Below, piece by piece: positions 14,079 through 26,269 of a stretch of 64,000 nt of DNA. The stretch's first letter is position 1; the number at the start of each line of letters is the position of its first letter. The notes below the pieces were generated by a model. It saw only the letters and a list, made by a program, of their open reading frames with translations. It searched no databases and was not told where the DNA came from. This DNA comes from Sphagnum magellanicum (taxonomy: Eukaryota; Streptophyta; Sphagnopsida; Sphagnales; Sphagnaceae), in assembly GCA_021904315.1 (NCBI GenBank), contig CM038919.1, positions 8,308,001 through 8,372,000 on the forward strand. Reading direction: 5' to 3'. The position numbers were made by a program, and so were the translations under genes.

Positions 14079-14690
14079 TCAAATTGAAGCTTCAACACAT
14101 CTAAGAAGATAATATTCGAGACTCATCAGAGGTGCCACAAAGAACAATGATGTCTCATTGTCATCTCCATTATTGTTTTCCTCCACAAGATAGCTTGTTT
14201 TCATAAGGGTTTGCCATACCAAATCACTAACTTTATTCCCCTTAGGACTGACACTTGATAGTTTGCAACATTGCATGTTCGCAAACTGTAAGTTTTTAAA
14301 CACCTTCAACATACCTCTTGCAAAATTCCTATCTATGCTTTCAAAACTAGGTAGAGCTTTGCAAAGCTCTTACCTACCAATTTTGTAACCCCCCATGCAT
14401 GCTTCAAGTTCATTTTCCCAATGCCTTCAAACCTCTATAGCCTATGCAACGCACAACTCCTACTTCTACACCTTCGTAAACCTCCCAATGATGATGCAAT
14501 GCATGCTCAATCCATTTGCCCATTTTCTTTCAAGTTTGTTTCGAAGCATCCTCAAAGCTCAAAGCTCTTGCCTTCACAGTGGAAATTCACCGATGGGTGA
14601 TGGGAAGGAGCTCGTTAAACCCTGTCCCCCTACCATGAACAATTATGATTCTTTAGGTCAACGTACGAGACTCATGAACCGTTGATTTTA
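14079..14690 (-). pseudogene. Decayed coding block of unknown family
   Basis: 14312-14079 is open and protein-like, containing VSPKGNKVSDLVWQTLMKTS and LEYYLLRCVEASI. The same strand stays coding-like upstream to about 14690, interrupted by stops. I do not recognise a domain. Strand and position fit a series with the blocks at 15.6-16.1, 11.8-12.6 and 9.4-10.7 kb. Confidence 0.35.
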
Positions 14691-15639
14691 CAATGGATGT
14701 TGATTCAAGTTCATGCATCAATATTCATTTGACTATTGTGTTTTTCATCCAAAAATTAACATATTAAACATTCAAAGCACTGGTTATAGTGCTTAATGAG
14801 TGCTTTTGGGACCTTTGCCCTATATGGTTTCATTTCATCTTTTGCAAGGTATTATTATGATATATTTATAATATATTTGTGACAATGATCAATATATCCA
14901 ATGATAGTTTAAGTGTAGACCCAAAAAATGTAAAATACTAAGCATTGATTACACTTCTTGTGATATGTGTTACCGTGACTTCACACTTATTGCATGGTGG
15001 GTTTTAGAAACAAAAATTAGTGCCAACAAAAAGTAAATCACTAGGAAGCAAATAGCACAAGTCATGTTTCAAATGAGAAGCCCATCCATTTCCTGACGGA
15101 ATCCCAAGTATGTTAATTTTTGCTTTAATTTCTTTCAACCTTCAATCTAGTTTAGGGTTTATAGCTCATGTATTCATGATCTGCCAAATTTTTTGATGTA
15201 CACATTATAGTGTTCCTTGGAGGTACAAATGTTTATTATAGTTTAGTAGGATCTTTGGGAAACCTATAGAAAACTTTGTAATAGCAAGTGTGGAGTGGGA
15301 ATGGATCACATGTATATATAATTCCTTTTGAATGAACTCTTTGGAATCATTCTTGTTTGCATAACTTTGCAATTTTTGGATTCTAAAGACATTTGTGTAT
15401 ATTCATGGGTGTTTTATTAGACCATATAGGATTGTCATGGTAATTATGTCTATGTCTGGGGTTTAAGGGATGTTGCAGAAGATTATCATAGAACAACAAT
15501 GGAGTCTTGTGTTAATATGGGACTACCAACATACCATCTAGGATTAATGTGGAATTTAGTGATCTGTTGTTGAACATTTAGAAATTCACTTGTATGGATG
15601 GATGGAGTGACGAGTGGCGTCACCTGCCAAGTTCAATAT

Positions 15640-16075
15640 TTTTTTAATAATGTTTAAAGCTTTTTTTGCTTAAGAATTTAGCACGAAGAAGACTAAGGAT
15701 ATTTCCCATAATCCATCCATCCATCCCAGGGAAAATGTCTAACAACTCTTATGTACAAAAAGTCTGATGTCAGTTGAGGAGAATGGGTTGACATATGGTG
15801 CATATAGGTATGCCCAAATATGACAAGGGTACAAAATCGTCTTGCCTTTTGCTTTGACACACAATTTTTCTGGCCTCTATTTTGTCGATCAAATGTATAT
15901 TTGGTAGTTGGGTTCATTGATGTACTGTCATCCACAACTTTTCAATGTTAGCAATGAGTTTTTCATCATCACTAAAATAATAACAATAACCCTTTTTAGT
16001 GTTGTAAGGCCCAAATAATGCTTGCACTTCTTCTTTTGTATAATCTTTCCTTATCTTTAGCATCTTTGAAAAAAG
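15640..16075 (-). pseudogene. Decayed coding block (FGPYNTKKGYCYYF frame)
   Basis: Starting at an ATG near 16065, the minus strand reads MLKIRKDYTKEEVQALFGPY and continues through KKGYCYYFSDDEKLI to a TGA. It then goes on in the same frame (DDFVPLSYLGIPICTI, FPGMDGWIMGNIL) with two more stops. One frame is kept for about 140 codons with only three stops in AT-rich DNA, which strongly suggests former coding. I associate this type of frame with large plant mobile-element proteins but cannot name the family. It would be the 5' end of a series of minus-strand blocks down to 9.4 kb. Confidence 0.4.
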
Positions 16076-17209
16076 ACTTCTGTTGCAAGTGCCATACTTC
16101 TTTGCAAATTAATTCCAAGACATTGGGTTTTTTTAATCAAAAATGATTTCCAAAGGTTTGATGCAAAGAGGTTCTACATATAGTGATGCAACATTTTCAA
16201 CTTTCATTATACGCTTGAGCTCTGTACTCCCACAATACTACACACATTTTGATACATTTTCTTCAAGAAAATCTATTATTGTGGAGCCAAGTTCAATGTT
16301 TCATGATTGTAGAACAATGTCAATTGATAACATAATCACACAAGCGGACATAAAATCACATAATTAGACATAAAGGAATGAGAAAAAAAAGAGGTGAAAG
16401 AGGACAAGTTGAGGTCATGATTACACATGTGAACCAGACAATCGAATTACACACCTTCATATTCGAAGGGAAAATTAGTTAAGATTTCAAATTTCTATTC
16501 AAAATGAATTAATCTACAAGCTCCACATGCTATGTGAGTTTCTAGATGGTTAATTTTGACCCAATAAAATAATCCTATTGTGGACCGTTGGTAATGTTTT
16601 CAAAAACTCCCTAGTGGGTCACTTTAACTTGCACACACCTAGATGGTACCTTGGAGAAGATTCTACAAGTCCTCAAATTGTTACAATAATGTAATTTAGA
16701 AAGGATAGGATGTTTGAATGGCATTGTAAAGCAAATTAGATATATATGGCAAAAGAAAAAAAGTTGTTGAAATCTATGTGTTTGCACTAGAAGATAAACA
16801 TATATTTTTGACTGGTCTTTGTGATTAAATATTAGTGACAAGCAACATTTTGCGACTAAAATCTCCTTAGTCGCCTAAGACAAGTTGCATGCAATAAATT
16901 AATTGCAAATGAAAAAAATATTGGATGAAAAAAAAAGTCAACAAATACAAATTCATCCTTTGATTCCAATGTATATGTATTGTCACATGCGACTAAGATG
17001 CAATTATTTTGGTCACAATTGTTGGTAAATGATGTGTTGCCACGTGTCCCAATATTTGATTATTTAAAATATAATAATAATAATTATTTTGAAAAAATTT
17101 AAGACATTCAATTCAAATGTTTGGATGATATTATATTATGACACATGGCCCAATGCAAATATGCCACGTTGAATTTTAAAAATTAATTTAATAAAAATAT
17201 TAATATTAA

Positions 17210-17445
17210 GTTGGTAGATACCTAGGTAGGTACATACGTAGGTGTTTATAAACATAAGTTACATACCTACCTACCTATTTAAGTAAAAAGGCAAGCAGGT
17301 AGGTAGGTAGGTTCTACCTTCCTAAGCTAAATACCTACTCATATAGGTAGGTACTTAGGTAAGTAAATACATAGATCAACCTAGGTGGGTAGGTCAAATT
17401 AAATACCTACGTAACTAGGTAGATAAGCAGGTTAGGGAAGTAAGT
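17210..17445. repeat. Mixed CTAC/GTAG tetranucleotide array
   Basis: Short runs of ACCTACCT and AGGTAGGT alternate in both orientations, separated by a few bases. Strand-switched runs can pair with each other. Comparable arrays lie in the other two CACTA-like elements. Confidence 0.8.
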
Positions 17446-18644
17446 ACTTTAAAATTGTGCATAATTTGTTTTTTTGTTTTGGGTTGAACCTTTTCATTAG
17501 TTCATCCCATGAACATAAATTTTTAATGTGAAGTTGGATGATCACACCCCTTTGTTTATATAATGTTCAAAATAGGAATGGAGAACAAATAATATGAAAT
17601 AAGTTTTGAAGTTACAACTTCCTCACAAATTAAATTGTAATTCCAAAACTTTTTTCATGTTTTATTTTCTTAGTTTTTAGATTTCTAAACAATTCAAGTA
17701 CATGATTCATTAGATAATTAGATAATTATTTAATTAATAATGATTAAATTTACATATATTTAAATTATAAACTATACATTACAAATATTCAATACTCTTT
17801 ATCAATTACTTAAATAAGTAATAACCTCTTAATATTTAACAAATTAGCTATCTAGTTAATTACAAGTTATTAATACATAACTCATAGATAATTAAATAAA
17901 TAAAACATCTATTTAAAAATATTACTTTCTAGAATCTAATCAAATTATAACTAACATAATTAATGTAAATTAATTTAATGACTATAACTAACTATTTTAA
18001 ATATTTATTTTAAGATTATAAATAATGAACTAACAATTGTTATTAGAAAGTATTTTTTTACACGAATTAAAAAAAATAAAATTCAACTAATTACATTACT
18101 TATTATGTAATTACATTTATTGTTGTAAAAATTATTATAGGTCAATTAAATTTTTTTTGGGTGATAACTAATTATAAATACAATAATTTGCTAAACATAA
18201 CATTAATTTTAATAAGTACTGTAAAATTACTATAAAATATTTATCATAGCTGATTAATCATAGAATTTTAGAACTAAAAACTAAAATACTACATAATAAT
18301 TTGTGAAATTAAAGTCATTAAAATAATTATTTTAACTACACTATATTTTTCCAAATTTTTAATTCAGGTTTAAAGTTATAAATTACATATTGCAAATAAT
18401 TATGTTCAATTAGAAAATAATTATGCACATACTAATTAATTCTTACATGAAGTAATTACAATGATTTTAAAGTAATGTAACATTAATTACATTCATTAAT
18501 TTATTTTAATATAATAATATAAATAATATAAGATATAAATCTATGTTATAAAAAATATTTAATATAACTTATAATTAATAAACATAATAATTTATAATAA
18601 TTTACAAAGTGATTCATTATGGATAAGACTAGTTGGAAAATCCC

Positions 18645-19655
18645 TTAAAACTCAATCAATAATTTTCTGAATTAAAATATAAATTTAAGATTCCAAAATA
18701 GTAATTCAAAATTCAAATATCAATTTTTAGGTCAAATAATTGTTTTGAAGTTAAATTACAAATTTCAGAATTGAAATGTCAATTTTCAGACTCAAATAAT
18801 AATATTCAAGTAAAATGTCCATTTTAAGACTGAATTAAGAATTTTCTGAATTGAAATATTAATTTTGAGAATCCAAAATAATAATTTGGAATTTAAATTT
18901 CAACTTTCAAGTCAAATAGTTTCTTAAAATTAAAAAATCAGAAGTTAGATATCAAATTTCAAGTTCAAATAAAAATATTTAAAATCAAAATGTCAATTTT
19001 TAAACTCAATTCATTTTTTTGAATTGAAATACTAAATTCTAGATTCAAAAATATTAGTTTAGAATTAAAGTATCAAATTTCAGTGAAATAAGTTTTTTGG
19101 ATTTAAATAGCAAATTTCGGAATTGAAATGTCAATTTTCAATTTAAATAAAAATATTCAAAATTGAAATTTCAGGTTGGATCAATTGATTATTTAAAATT
19201 TTAATGCAAATTTTTTAGAGTTGAAATATTAAATTTCATATTGAAATAAAAATAATAAAAATAATAATTTCCATTTTTATAATAAATTAATAAATTAAAT
19301 ATTAATTTTTGGATTCAAAAATAATAATTTAGAATTAAAATATCAATTTTTAGATCAAATAAGCTTTTTCAATTGAAATTTAAAAAATTATATTCAAATA
19401 AAAAGATTCAAATTGAAATAATGTTTTTAAACAATTGAAATTGGAATTGTGAAATTCAAATATCAAGTTTCAAATTCAAATATTTCAAAAAAATTAAAAC
19501 AGTGGTTTTCAGAATTGAATCATGAATTTTGAAATTTTAATATTTTTTATTTAAATAAAAATAAAAATTGCAATATCTATTTTTAAAATTAAAATATTAA
19601 AATTTAGATTCAAATAATTTTCAAAGTTCAAGTATTAATTTTGAGATTCATTATA
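18645..19655. repeat. ~40-bp degenerate AT-rich minisatellite, about 25 units
   Basis: About 1 kb is built from diverged units on the pattern AATTGAAATNTCAATTTT, then AGACTCAAATAATAAT. Recurring starts are roughly 35-42 bp apart (for example near 18769, 18848, 19019 and 19118). It lies wholly inside the CACTA-like element. It is easily mistaken for random AT-rich DNA. Confidence 0.65.
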
Positions 19656-20322
19656 TGAACTATATATATATACATATAATTTTAGTACATACATTAAAAT
19701 ACACCCTTATGTCATTGTAAAATACATTGAGGATGCAACTGAAGGGACATATCAACTTATTAATGGATGAAAATAAACATAAAATTGTTCCAACCAATAG
19801 GATGAAGTTTCCAACAATTGGATTGTAGTTATGAGAATGACCAAAATAGTTGAAATTTGGTCTTGTTGTTGCAAATACTCCCGAATCTAATCGCAAACAA
19901 TTACAAGTTGCATGTAGTCATAAATGGAATGGTTACAATTTGGTTGATTTCTACTACTGTTGGGGACCTTCCTATAGAAACCAAACTAGTAATCAAATTA
20001 GAAAGTGTAGGAGTTTAATCTTCTGCAAATGTAAGTTGCTACACATCAATGAATCATGAAGTCAAGTGCAAATTTCCATAAATAAAATATTGACGCAAAA
20101 TGGTGGGTCTATTTGTGTGCATGATAAAATAATTCCCAAGTTTTTCACATGACTGCATTTTTTGGAAATAATGTAACAAGCTGCCATTAAATAAATTTTG
20201 ATGTTGTATGATTTTTAGTGAAAAGTGATCTAGAATTGGATGTTTGTGAGTAATTTCTTGTTGTGGTTAATCATGAGATCTTTTGTTGAGAAAATCATTA
20301 GATCTATTTACAATTTTATGAA

Positions 20323-21099
20323 TTGGATCCATTCATGATTGGGGTACCAAAAACGAGTGTTTAATTGAAAAAGGACTACAAAGGACAACTTTGGAATTTT
20401 TAAAATTTTACATTATCATATTTGTAGTGGATTGTTGTATGCCAATACATTAAATGATGTCTTCTTAAATTAATAAAAAATATTTTAAAATAATATGAAT
20501 ACTATGTTAATGTCATTTAGAGTATTGTAAACTAAAGGAATCAAATGTCTAAAATACATTTTTAAAAAGTAATAAAAAGGAAGGTATAAAATCATAGAGT
20601 TGATTTCAAATTTTTTGTGCAACAAAAACATGCCCCCTTCCATGAAAATACGTGTTCATTGGATGAATTTGATGAAAAACCAAATTATTCAAAAATTTCA
20701 AAGTCTTGAAATTTTGAAGGAAAGGCTGCAAGGCAAAGGATTCCTTTTTTTAACCATTTTATTAAAAAATTATGTTCAATGCATTCAAAATGTCTAGCTC
20801 TAGATGTAGGTCACATGTGTAGGAAATAAACATGCCAAAAAACATGTTTGATTGTTCATTGAAACTCATTTTGGGATTTTCTAGGATTTTTTGCATTTTG
20901 GGCATTAAACTAAAATATTCATACACAATTATGTTTGATTGTGAAAAATCACCATTAACACATGAATTATCTTATATTAGACTATTCAAATTTTCTCACT
21001 TAAGTTTGTTCGATGTAAATGTTATTTGTAAAAAGTAGCTCTAAAAAGTCTTAAAGTCCCCTTTTCCTTTTTTGGTACCCCAATTGTGAATGGACCCAA
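20323..21099. mobile_element. Inverted-repeat-bounded element, ~777 bp
   Basis: Both ends carry a ~31-bp inverted repeat beginning TTGGRTCCATTCA, then TTGGGGTACCAAAAA, with only a few mismatches. I could not find a convincing target-site duplication, so the superfamily is open. The right-hand ~145 bp is repeated in direct orientation at 22627-22766. Confidence 0.5.
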
Positions 21100-21211
21100 C
21101 TAACAAAATTAATGTAAATATTTGCATTTTGTTGCACCCAAGTAGGGATGTGTTGATTTTCAAGTTGGACTAATTGTCACCCAAAAGACCACTTCAAGAT
21201 CTACAAACGAT

Positions 21212-22005
21212 TAAGCTATTGATAAGTTCAAAATGCAAATCAAAACAGATTATTGACAATCTAGTTGATTTTCATTTTCCAGTAGATGAAGTAGATGAAC
21301 AATTTACTTGATCAATAACATCAACAATGTGCTTAATCATTCTAAGTCTTTTGATTTCAATGTAAAAATCTCCATTCTAGTTTCATTAAATTCTTTATTT
21401 ACCATATGTGTTTCCCAAGATCTTGTTGCAAAAGTGGCTTTTCTTGACCATGGTATGTTATTAATAGATCTACATTTTTTAATTCCATATACAGATGATA
21501 ATTAGGACTATGAACAATAGGTCTATTGCAAATAGCTAGGATGGAAAAAAATCTAAACTACTTATAATCAAACTATTGATAAGCTTAAGCTATAAGTCAA
21601 AGTAGATTATTGACAATTTGTTTCATTTTCATTTTCCAACAGATGAAATAGATCACCATCTACTTGATAAGCAAAATGCAAATTTAATTTATCAATAGAA
21701 ACTATTTGTTGAAGCATTCCAAGTCTTTGCAAATTTGATTGCTCAACATCATCAACAATGTGCTTAATCATTCCAAGTCTTTTGACTTTAGTGTAAAAAT
21801 CTCCATTTTTGCTCTCATTAAATTCTTTATATGAACCACATGTGTTTCCCCAATAACTTGTTACAAAAGTGGCTTTTGTTGACCATGGTATGCTACTAAC
21901 AGATCTATATTTTTGAATTCCACATATAGATGATGATCAAAATAATGAACAACATGCCTATTTCACATAGTTGGGATGGAAAAGAGTCTAAGCTACTCAC
22001 ATGCC
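21212..22005. repeat. Tandem duplication of a ~360-430 bp segment
   Basis: 21212-21570 and 21571-22005 align along their whole length. Shared words in order are CTATTGATAAG, TTTTCATTTTCCA, CATCAACAATGTGCTTAATC, AAAAGTGGCTTTT and GACCATGGTATG. The second copy is longer because a ~75-bp piece ending in a near-copy of CATTCCAAGTCTTT is inserted. No protein family recognised on either strand. Confidence 0.8.
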
Positions 22006-22626
22006 CCTTAATTCTAGTAAGTGAAATGGGAAAGCAATATGGTTGAGCATTGACTTCTATTATTTTCATATTCAAATTTTACATTTTAGTTGAAATTCTC
22101 TATTTCAAGTAGGATTAAGGAAAAAGTTAAGCTCCCAAATTAAAAAAATCATATTTCAAATGGAGAAGGCTTGCCCCATGGGCTTCTTGAAACAAGATAT
22201 GGCATGTGTGATTAAGGGCAGAAAATAAGACCTTGAAACACAAAGAGGTGAAAAAGGACAAAGAATTACAATACCTACAAGTGAAGAAAGGTGAGCTTAA
22301 TCAAAAGGCCTTGAGTGGTTGAGTGCAGCCTCCTTTGTGTAATTTTATCATTCCTAAGTGTAGGTAGTTAGGTGCATATGTTTCGACAAAAACCTAAGGG
22401 ACAATTGATAGATAAATTTTGACATCAATAGACATTGAAGGTAAGGAACATGGTAAGGATGAAAGTTCACGATGCTCCAACCAATGCCTAAAGCTACAAT
22501 ATGTGTGCGAGCTTATAAACAATGAAATGTGCAAGTTGTTTGGATTGAATAGGAGTGTATACCTAAATGTCAAGCACGAAATGACTTGTTGAGCACATTT
22601 GTCAAGTCTTCAAAGAAAATTAAACA

Positions 22627-22766
22627 CATCAATTATCTTATATTAGACTATTCAATTTTTTTTCACTTAAGTTTGTTTCATGTAAATGTATTTTGTAAAA
22701 AGTAGCTTAAAAAAGTCCTAGAGTTTTTTTTTCCTTTTATGGTACCCCAACCATGAATGGACCCAA
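22627..22766. repeat. Partial copy of the right end of the 20.3-21.1 kb element
   Basis: Direct repeat of about 20955-21099, including ATTATCTTATATTAGACTAT and the terminal GGTACCCCAA...GAATGGACCCAA. No matching left end was seen, so it is a fragment or one side of a larger duplication. Confidence 0.7.
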
Positions 22767-22769
22767 AAA

Positions 22770-23560
22770 TAAACAAACAACCTTAATTTAGATGTTTAAT
22801 TGCAAAACATAGTTTCAATTCCCAAGTTTAAAAGTCAAAGTAATTATAGACACATGGCATAAAATTAAACCTAAGTTGCAACAAAGTATTTGAGTGTTAG
22901 CTTTACACATTATAAGGTATTCATACTCGACTTGGCAATGTTTAGTCCACAATAGTCACATGCATCGAAATTAACAAGGAAATTCATATCATTAGTTGAA
23001 GCACAAAGACTTTTGGAATGCCATGAGTTCAATATAAGACAAGTTCACATCATGACATGAATTCAAGCACTTCCATGCACATTCCTCACTATCTAGCAGA
23101 GTGGTGAAAGTAGCTTATATGTAATGATTTATGATTAGGAATTAAAAAAAGAGAAATGCCCATAAAGGAATGCATTTTGCTTTTCAAAATGCTTGCATCA
23201 TTTAAAATATTTTTTATTATGATATTTGGTGGGTATTTGTTAGATATCATGATAAAAAATTAAAGAAAAATGAAAATGTGTCACATTTCACACCATGCAA
23301 CACCCCAACCCTTGGGCGTTGCCCTATGTTTACCATCCATCGTTCATGGTGCATTGGTGGGGGTTGGTCCACTCTGGCTAGTCATGGGGACCAACATATG
23401 TTGGGACCACAATTGTATAATGCAACATATGAACAATACATGATTCTTGAAATAACATGATTTTAGCACCTTCATAATGTAGATAATGAAAACATACTTG
23501 AAACTCAAGGGTAGTTTTAATTTGGGGGCTTTAGGACTTATGTTACATTCACACCTAATG
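22770..23560. other. No gene recognised
   Basis: AT-rich. One short frame at 23278-23460 has no known motif. Confidence 0.45.
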
Positions 23561-23562
23561 GT

Positions 23563-24381
23563 AATTCAATGTTAAAGGAGTAGGAAACTTGGCAATATTC
23601 ACACTAATAATGTTACCTAACATTGAATCTTTTGTGTCATCCTATGTCGCAACCCCACTTTGGGCTAAGTGTGAGAATGCAACTCACACTCCCAAAAGTG
23701 GGAGACTTGGAGTCCTCTGGGACTCCTGAAAACTCAGAAGACGATTTGAGGGGTCAAATCTCCTCACATTGATGCATTTTTTATATCAATGGAAAGGTCT
23801 TGAAGTGTAGATGCCCAAAATGGCCTCGCATGGGCCATTTGGACATCTGAAGCCTAAGTTATGGGCGAAAAAAAAGGCCGAGAGTCAAACTGCCAGTTTG
23901 ACTCCCGACCATTAAAAGTCGGGAATCGACCTCTTCCCAATGTCACCTCAAGGAATACAACATGGCGTTGAAAAACTCTCGACGAGAGCTACAACTTTAG
24001 TTTAAACCTCGTCCCGATCCGAGTTCGGGGCGAGGAGCTATGAACGTCCAAAGTCCCGGGACTGCAACCCGGGATAGTTTCGGGACTCCAACTTGGGAGT
24101 CCTGGGAAAAAAAGCCATTCGATGTAGCCTCTGCGGTGAGACATAAAGAATACTATATGAGGGAAGGTGGTGGCTTCCTTTGAGTCCGGGCCGTGGTGAG
24201 TCTTGTGTGTCAAAGTGCTCGTGGCTTGTCCCAACACCCAAGGGTGTTCCCGAATGCTAACTAACCCTCTTGTGGTTGGTTTTGGATGCAGATTTAAGCT
24301 TGATAATCTAATCCCTCTTCCTAGTCTAATCCCGAGACTTTTAGCATGCCCCTCTACCCCCTTTTAATGCTGGAAGTCGGG
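23563..24381. other. GC-rich hairpin-dense island
   Basis: Clearly richer in GC than its surroundings and made of successive self-complementary segments. Examples (arm / arm): 23668-23675/23683-23690 (AGTGTGAG), 23689-23694/23699-23704, 23709-23715/23720-23726 (GGAGTCC), 23809-23825/23833-23848 (16-17 bp, nearly perfect), 23882-23891/23895-23904 (GAGTCAAACT, perfect, 3-base loop), 23903-23909/23918-23924 (TCCCGAC), 24007-24017/24025-24035 (10 of 11), the 12-bp palindrome 24052-24063, 24083-24089/24096-24102, 24233-24239/24242-24248 (AACACCC), and 24331-24347/24367-24381. It could be the regulatory part of an unrecognised retroelement LTR, or a foldback-type element. The minus-strand open frame across it (24237-23989) is a composition effect. 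Confidence 0.6.
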
Positions 24382-24974
24382 AGCGGCCCTCAAGTCCCAA
24401 CTTTTCGCAACTCAACATAGTTTGACCCTCAAGTGGGTCTAACAAGGGACTTAGGAGCGCGTCATCCTAGGTGGCACAAAATGTTAAGTTGATGTTACGG
24501 TGTTGGTAATTCTATGTTAGCTAGCACCAAATCTAACAAAATCCTATATTTTAACATTAAAAGGCAATGTTAGCTAGTAGTCCCGAAAATGAGGCTTTAA
24601 ATAAATGGTAAATTAACATTAGTTGTTTTCTACAAGTTTCCCAAGTTCTTTCATTTCCTTCCTTATTTTCCTTCTTGCTCAAGAAGTTCAAGAAAAACAT
24701 TTGCTATTCTTTTGAACCCTTCAACAACAAGCAAGGAACTATTTAAGACAAACAACTCCAACTATAATGATGACCAAAGTGAAAAGTGTAAACAAATTCA
24801 AAGCCCTCCTACATTTTGTGTTGCAATGAAGGTATAGGAAGGGAATAGAATCTTGAATTGTAGATTTTTTCAACAACAAGTCCATAATAGAATTTTGTAA
24901 CGATAACAAGTCTTCAACAAGTGTCTTAAAAAACAACCAATTTTTTCAATAACAAGTCTTCATGTCAAGAATCT

Positions 24975-25502
24975 TGAGTAATAGATCTTCAATAAAGATC
25001 TTGAACAACGACCAATTCCTTCAACAACAATTGGATACTTGGCCATTTTATGGTAATAATAATAATCCTTAGGTTAAAAAATAATAGGTTTAGAAATAAT
25101 GATGTGGGTACTGTTGCTTATGTCATGCACAAGTCTAGGCAACCCACACCATTGCTTGAAGTTTTTCATCACATTACTCACTCTTGCTCTTGTTGGCCAT
25201 GCAATCACCTTTTTGAAAAGAACATTCATAACTGCCACGAATTCATGTAGCACTTCTGAAATTGTTGACTTGTTGATTGCAAAAATTTCACTACACATCA
25301 AAAGGTTGGTGCCATGGGCTAGTTAATATATCGCACATGACACCCATATTTCAATTGGAATAACTTTTTGGTATTGGGTGTCTTGCTTCATTAGTACATG
25401 TCACAATTGGTTAACTATGTGAAAAAGACAAGCCTTTGTCATTCTAAAATTTTCAACCCATCTATCATCCTTGTACTCATTGAGAAGAAACCAAGAGAAC
25501 CA
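24975..25502 (-). pseudogene. PIF/Harbinger-type transposase pseudogene
   Basis: From 25502 the minus strand reads WFSWFLLNEYKDDRW, then KACLFHIVNQL, a TGA (25403-25401), QDTQYQKVIPIE, a TAA (25325-25323), LAHGTNLLMCSEIFAINKST, VLHEFVAVMNVLFKKVIAWP, KNFKQWCGLP and STHIIISKP. These follow the Harbinger order (IPxE, LAHG, GKSTIS, WP, GxIDGTHI, KP). After a frameshift near 25075 the next conserved piece is DYYYYHKMAKYPIV. The position of the first catalytic Asp (usually in AIDxTHI) reads Asn (ISNSTHI). Two stops, a frameshift and this change make it a dead copy. The family call rests on several motifs in the right order. Confidence 0.75.
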
Positions 25503-25509
25503 AGTAGTG

Positions 25510-26265
25510 CTCCTTGGTTTAACCCAATGACCTAAATCTTAGGATAGAAAAAAAAAGGACCTAGAAATATGACAATCATCAAGGCAACTACATAAAGTAG
25601 AAAATAAATGGTAGTTTCAGCGATAGATGGATTTCAGTAGAAAGAATTCAAATCCATGAAAAGAGCTAGGAAATGGGAGGATTAAAAACATGGTCCACAA
25701 TCTAGAATAAAAGCATACAATTCATTGTGAAAGAAACTCTTTCTTGTATATTGTCCATGGTACTGAAACAAAAGAGGCTGAAACTTATTTGATTAGTTTA
25801 ATGATTTGAATAATAGCATTGCGAAAATTCCAACTCCTGTAAACTATGACCTAGAAGTAGAATTTGATCTACACACGTGATTTGCAATTAAAAAATCCAG
25901 TGAAGGGAAGAAATGATTTGAAAGCATTGTAATTTAAGGTTCAGGAAATGTGAACATACATAGGAACATAATTTGAAGACTGTTGATCATAGGTAATAGA
26001 TCCTATTGTAAAGCTCACAACTTGCACAAAAGAAAGAAAGCTTGTTGCATTTGGTGAGTGACCATGGTGAAAAGAGCAAAAGGTAGTTTGCAAAAAGCCA
26101 GGGCAATCAGCCGCCTCTAGAAACTCTATGGCCCGAGTTAAGCAGCACTCAGACTTCAACGTATGAAGAGATTACATAGTCCAAAATTAGAGGTATCTGA
26201 CGATTATCTATTTATAATGTAAGTTATTTGTGGATGTTGGCACTTGAGACAGCTGCTGTAGCAAA
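25510..26265. other. No gene recognised
   Basis: No motif-bearing frame. A minus-strand frame at 25941-26159 has no recognisable domain. Confidence 0.4.
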
Positions 26266-26269
26266 CACA

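Larger units (their letters stand above)
16785..19959. mobile_element. CACTA-like non-autonomous DNA transposon (copy 1)
   Basis: The left end begins CACTAGAAGATAAAC. The right end, read inward on the other strand, begins CAGTAGTAGAAATC, one base off CACTA. Both ends are flanked by TTG (16782-16784 and 19960-19962), matching the 3-bp target duplication usual for CACTA/En-Spm elements. Sub-terminal sequence at both ends is rich in TGACT/AGTCG and GTTGCA words, as expected for sub-terminal repeats of this superfamily. It contains a CTAC/GTAG array and a long AT-rich minisatellite but no transposase frame. The left and right ends are diverged, so the exact borders are moderately certain. Confidence 0.5.

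Noticed and set aside
21571-22005. Retrotransposon coding frame on the minus strand
   Set aside because: About 100 codons stay open but no integrase, RT or protease motif is recognisable; kept only as a repeat.
23989-24241. Overlapping minus-strand open frames in the GC-rich island
   Set aside because: They have no domain, and GC-rich palindromic sequence lacks stops by composition.
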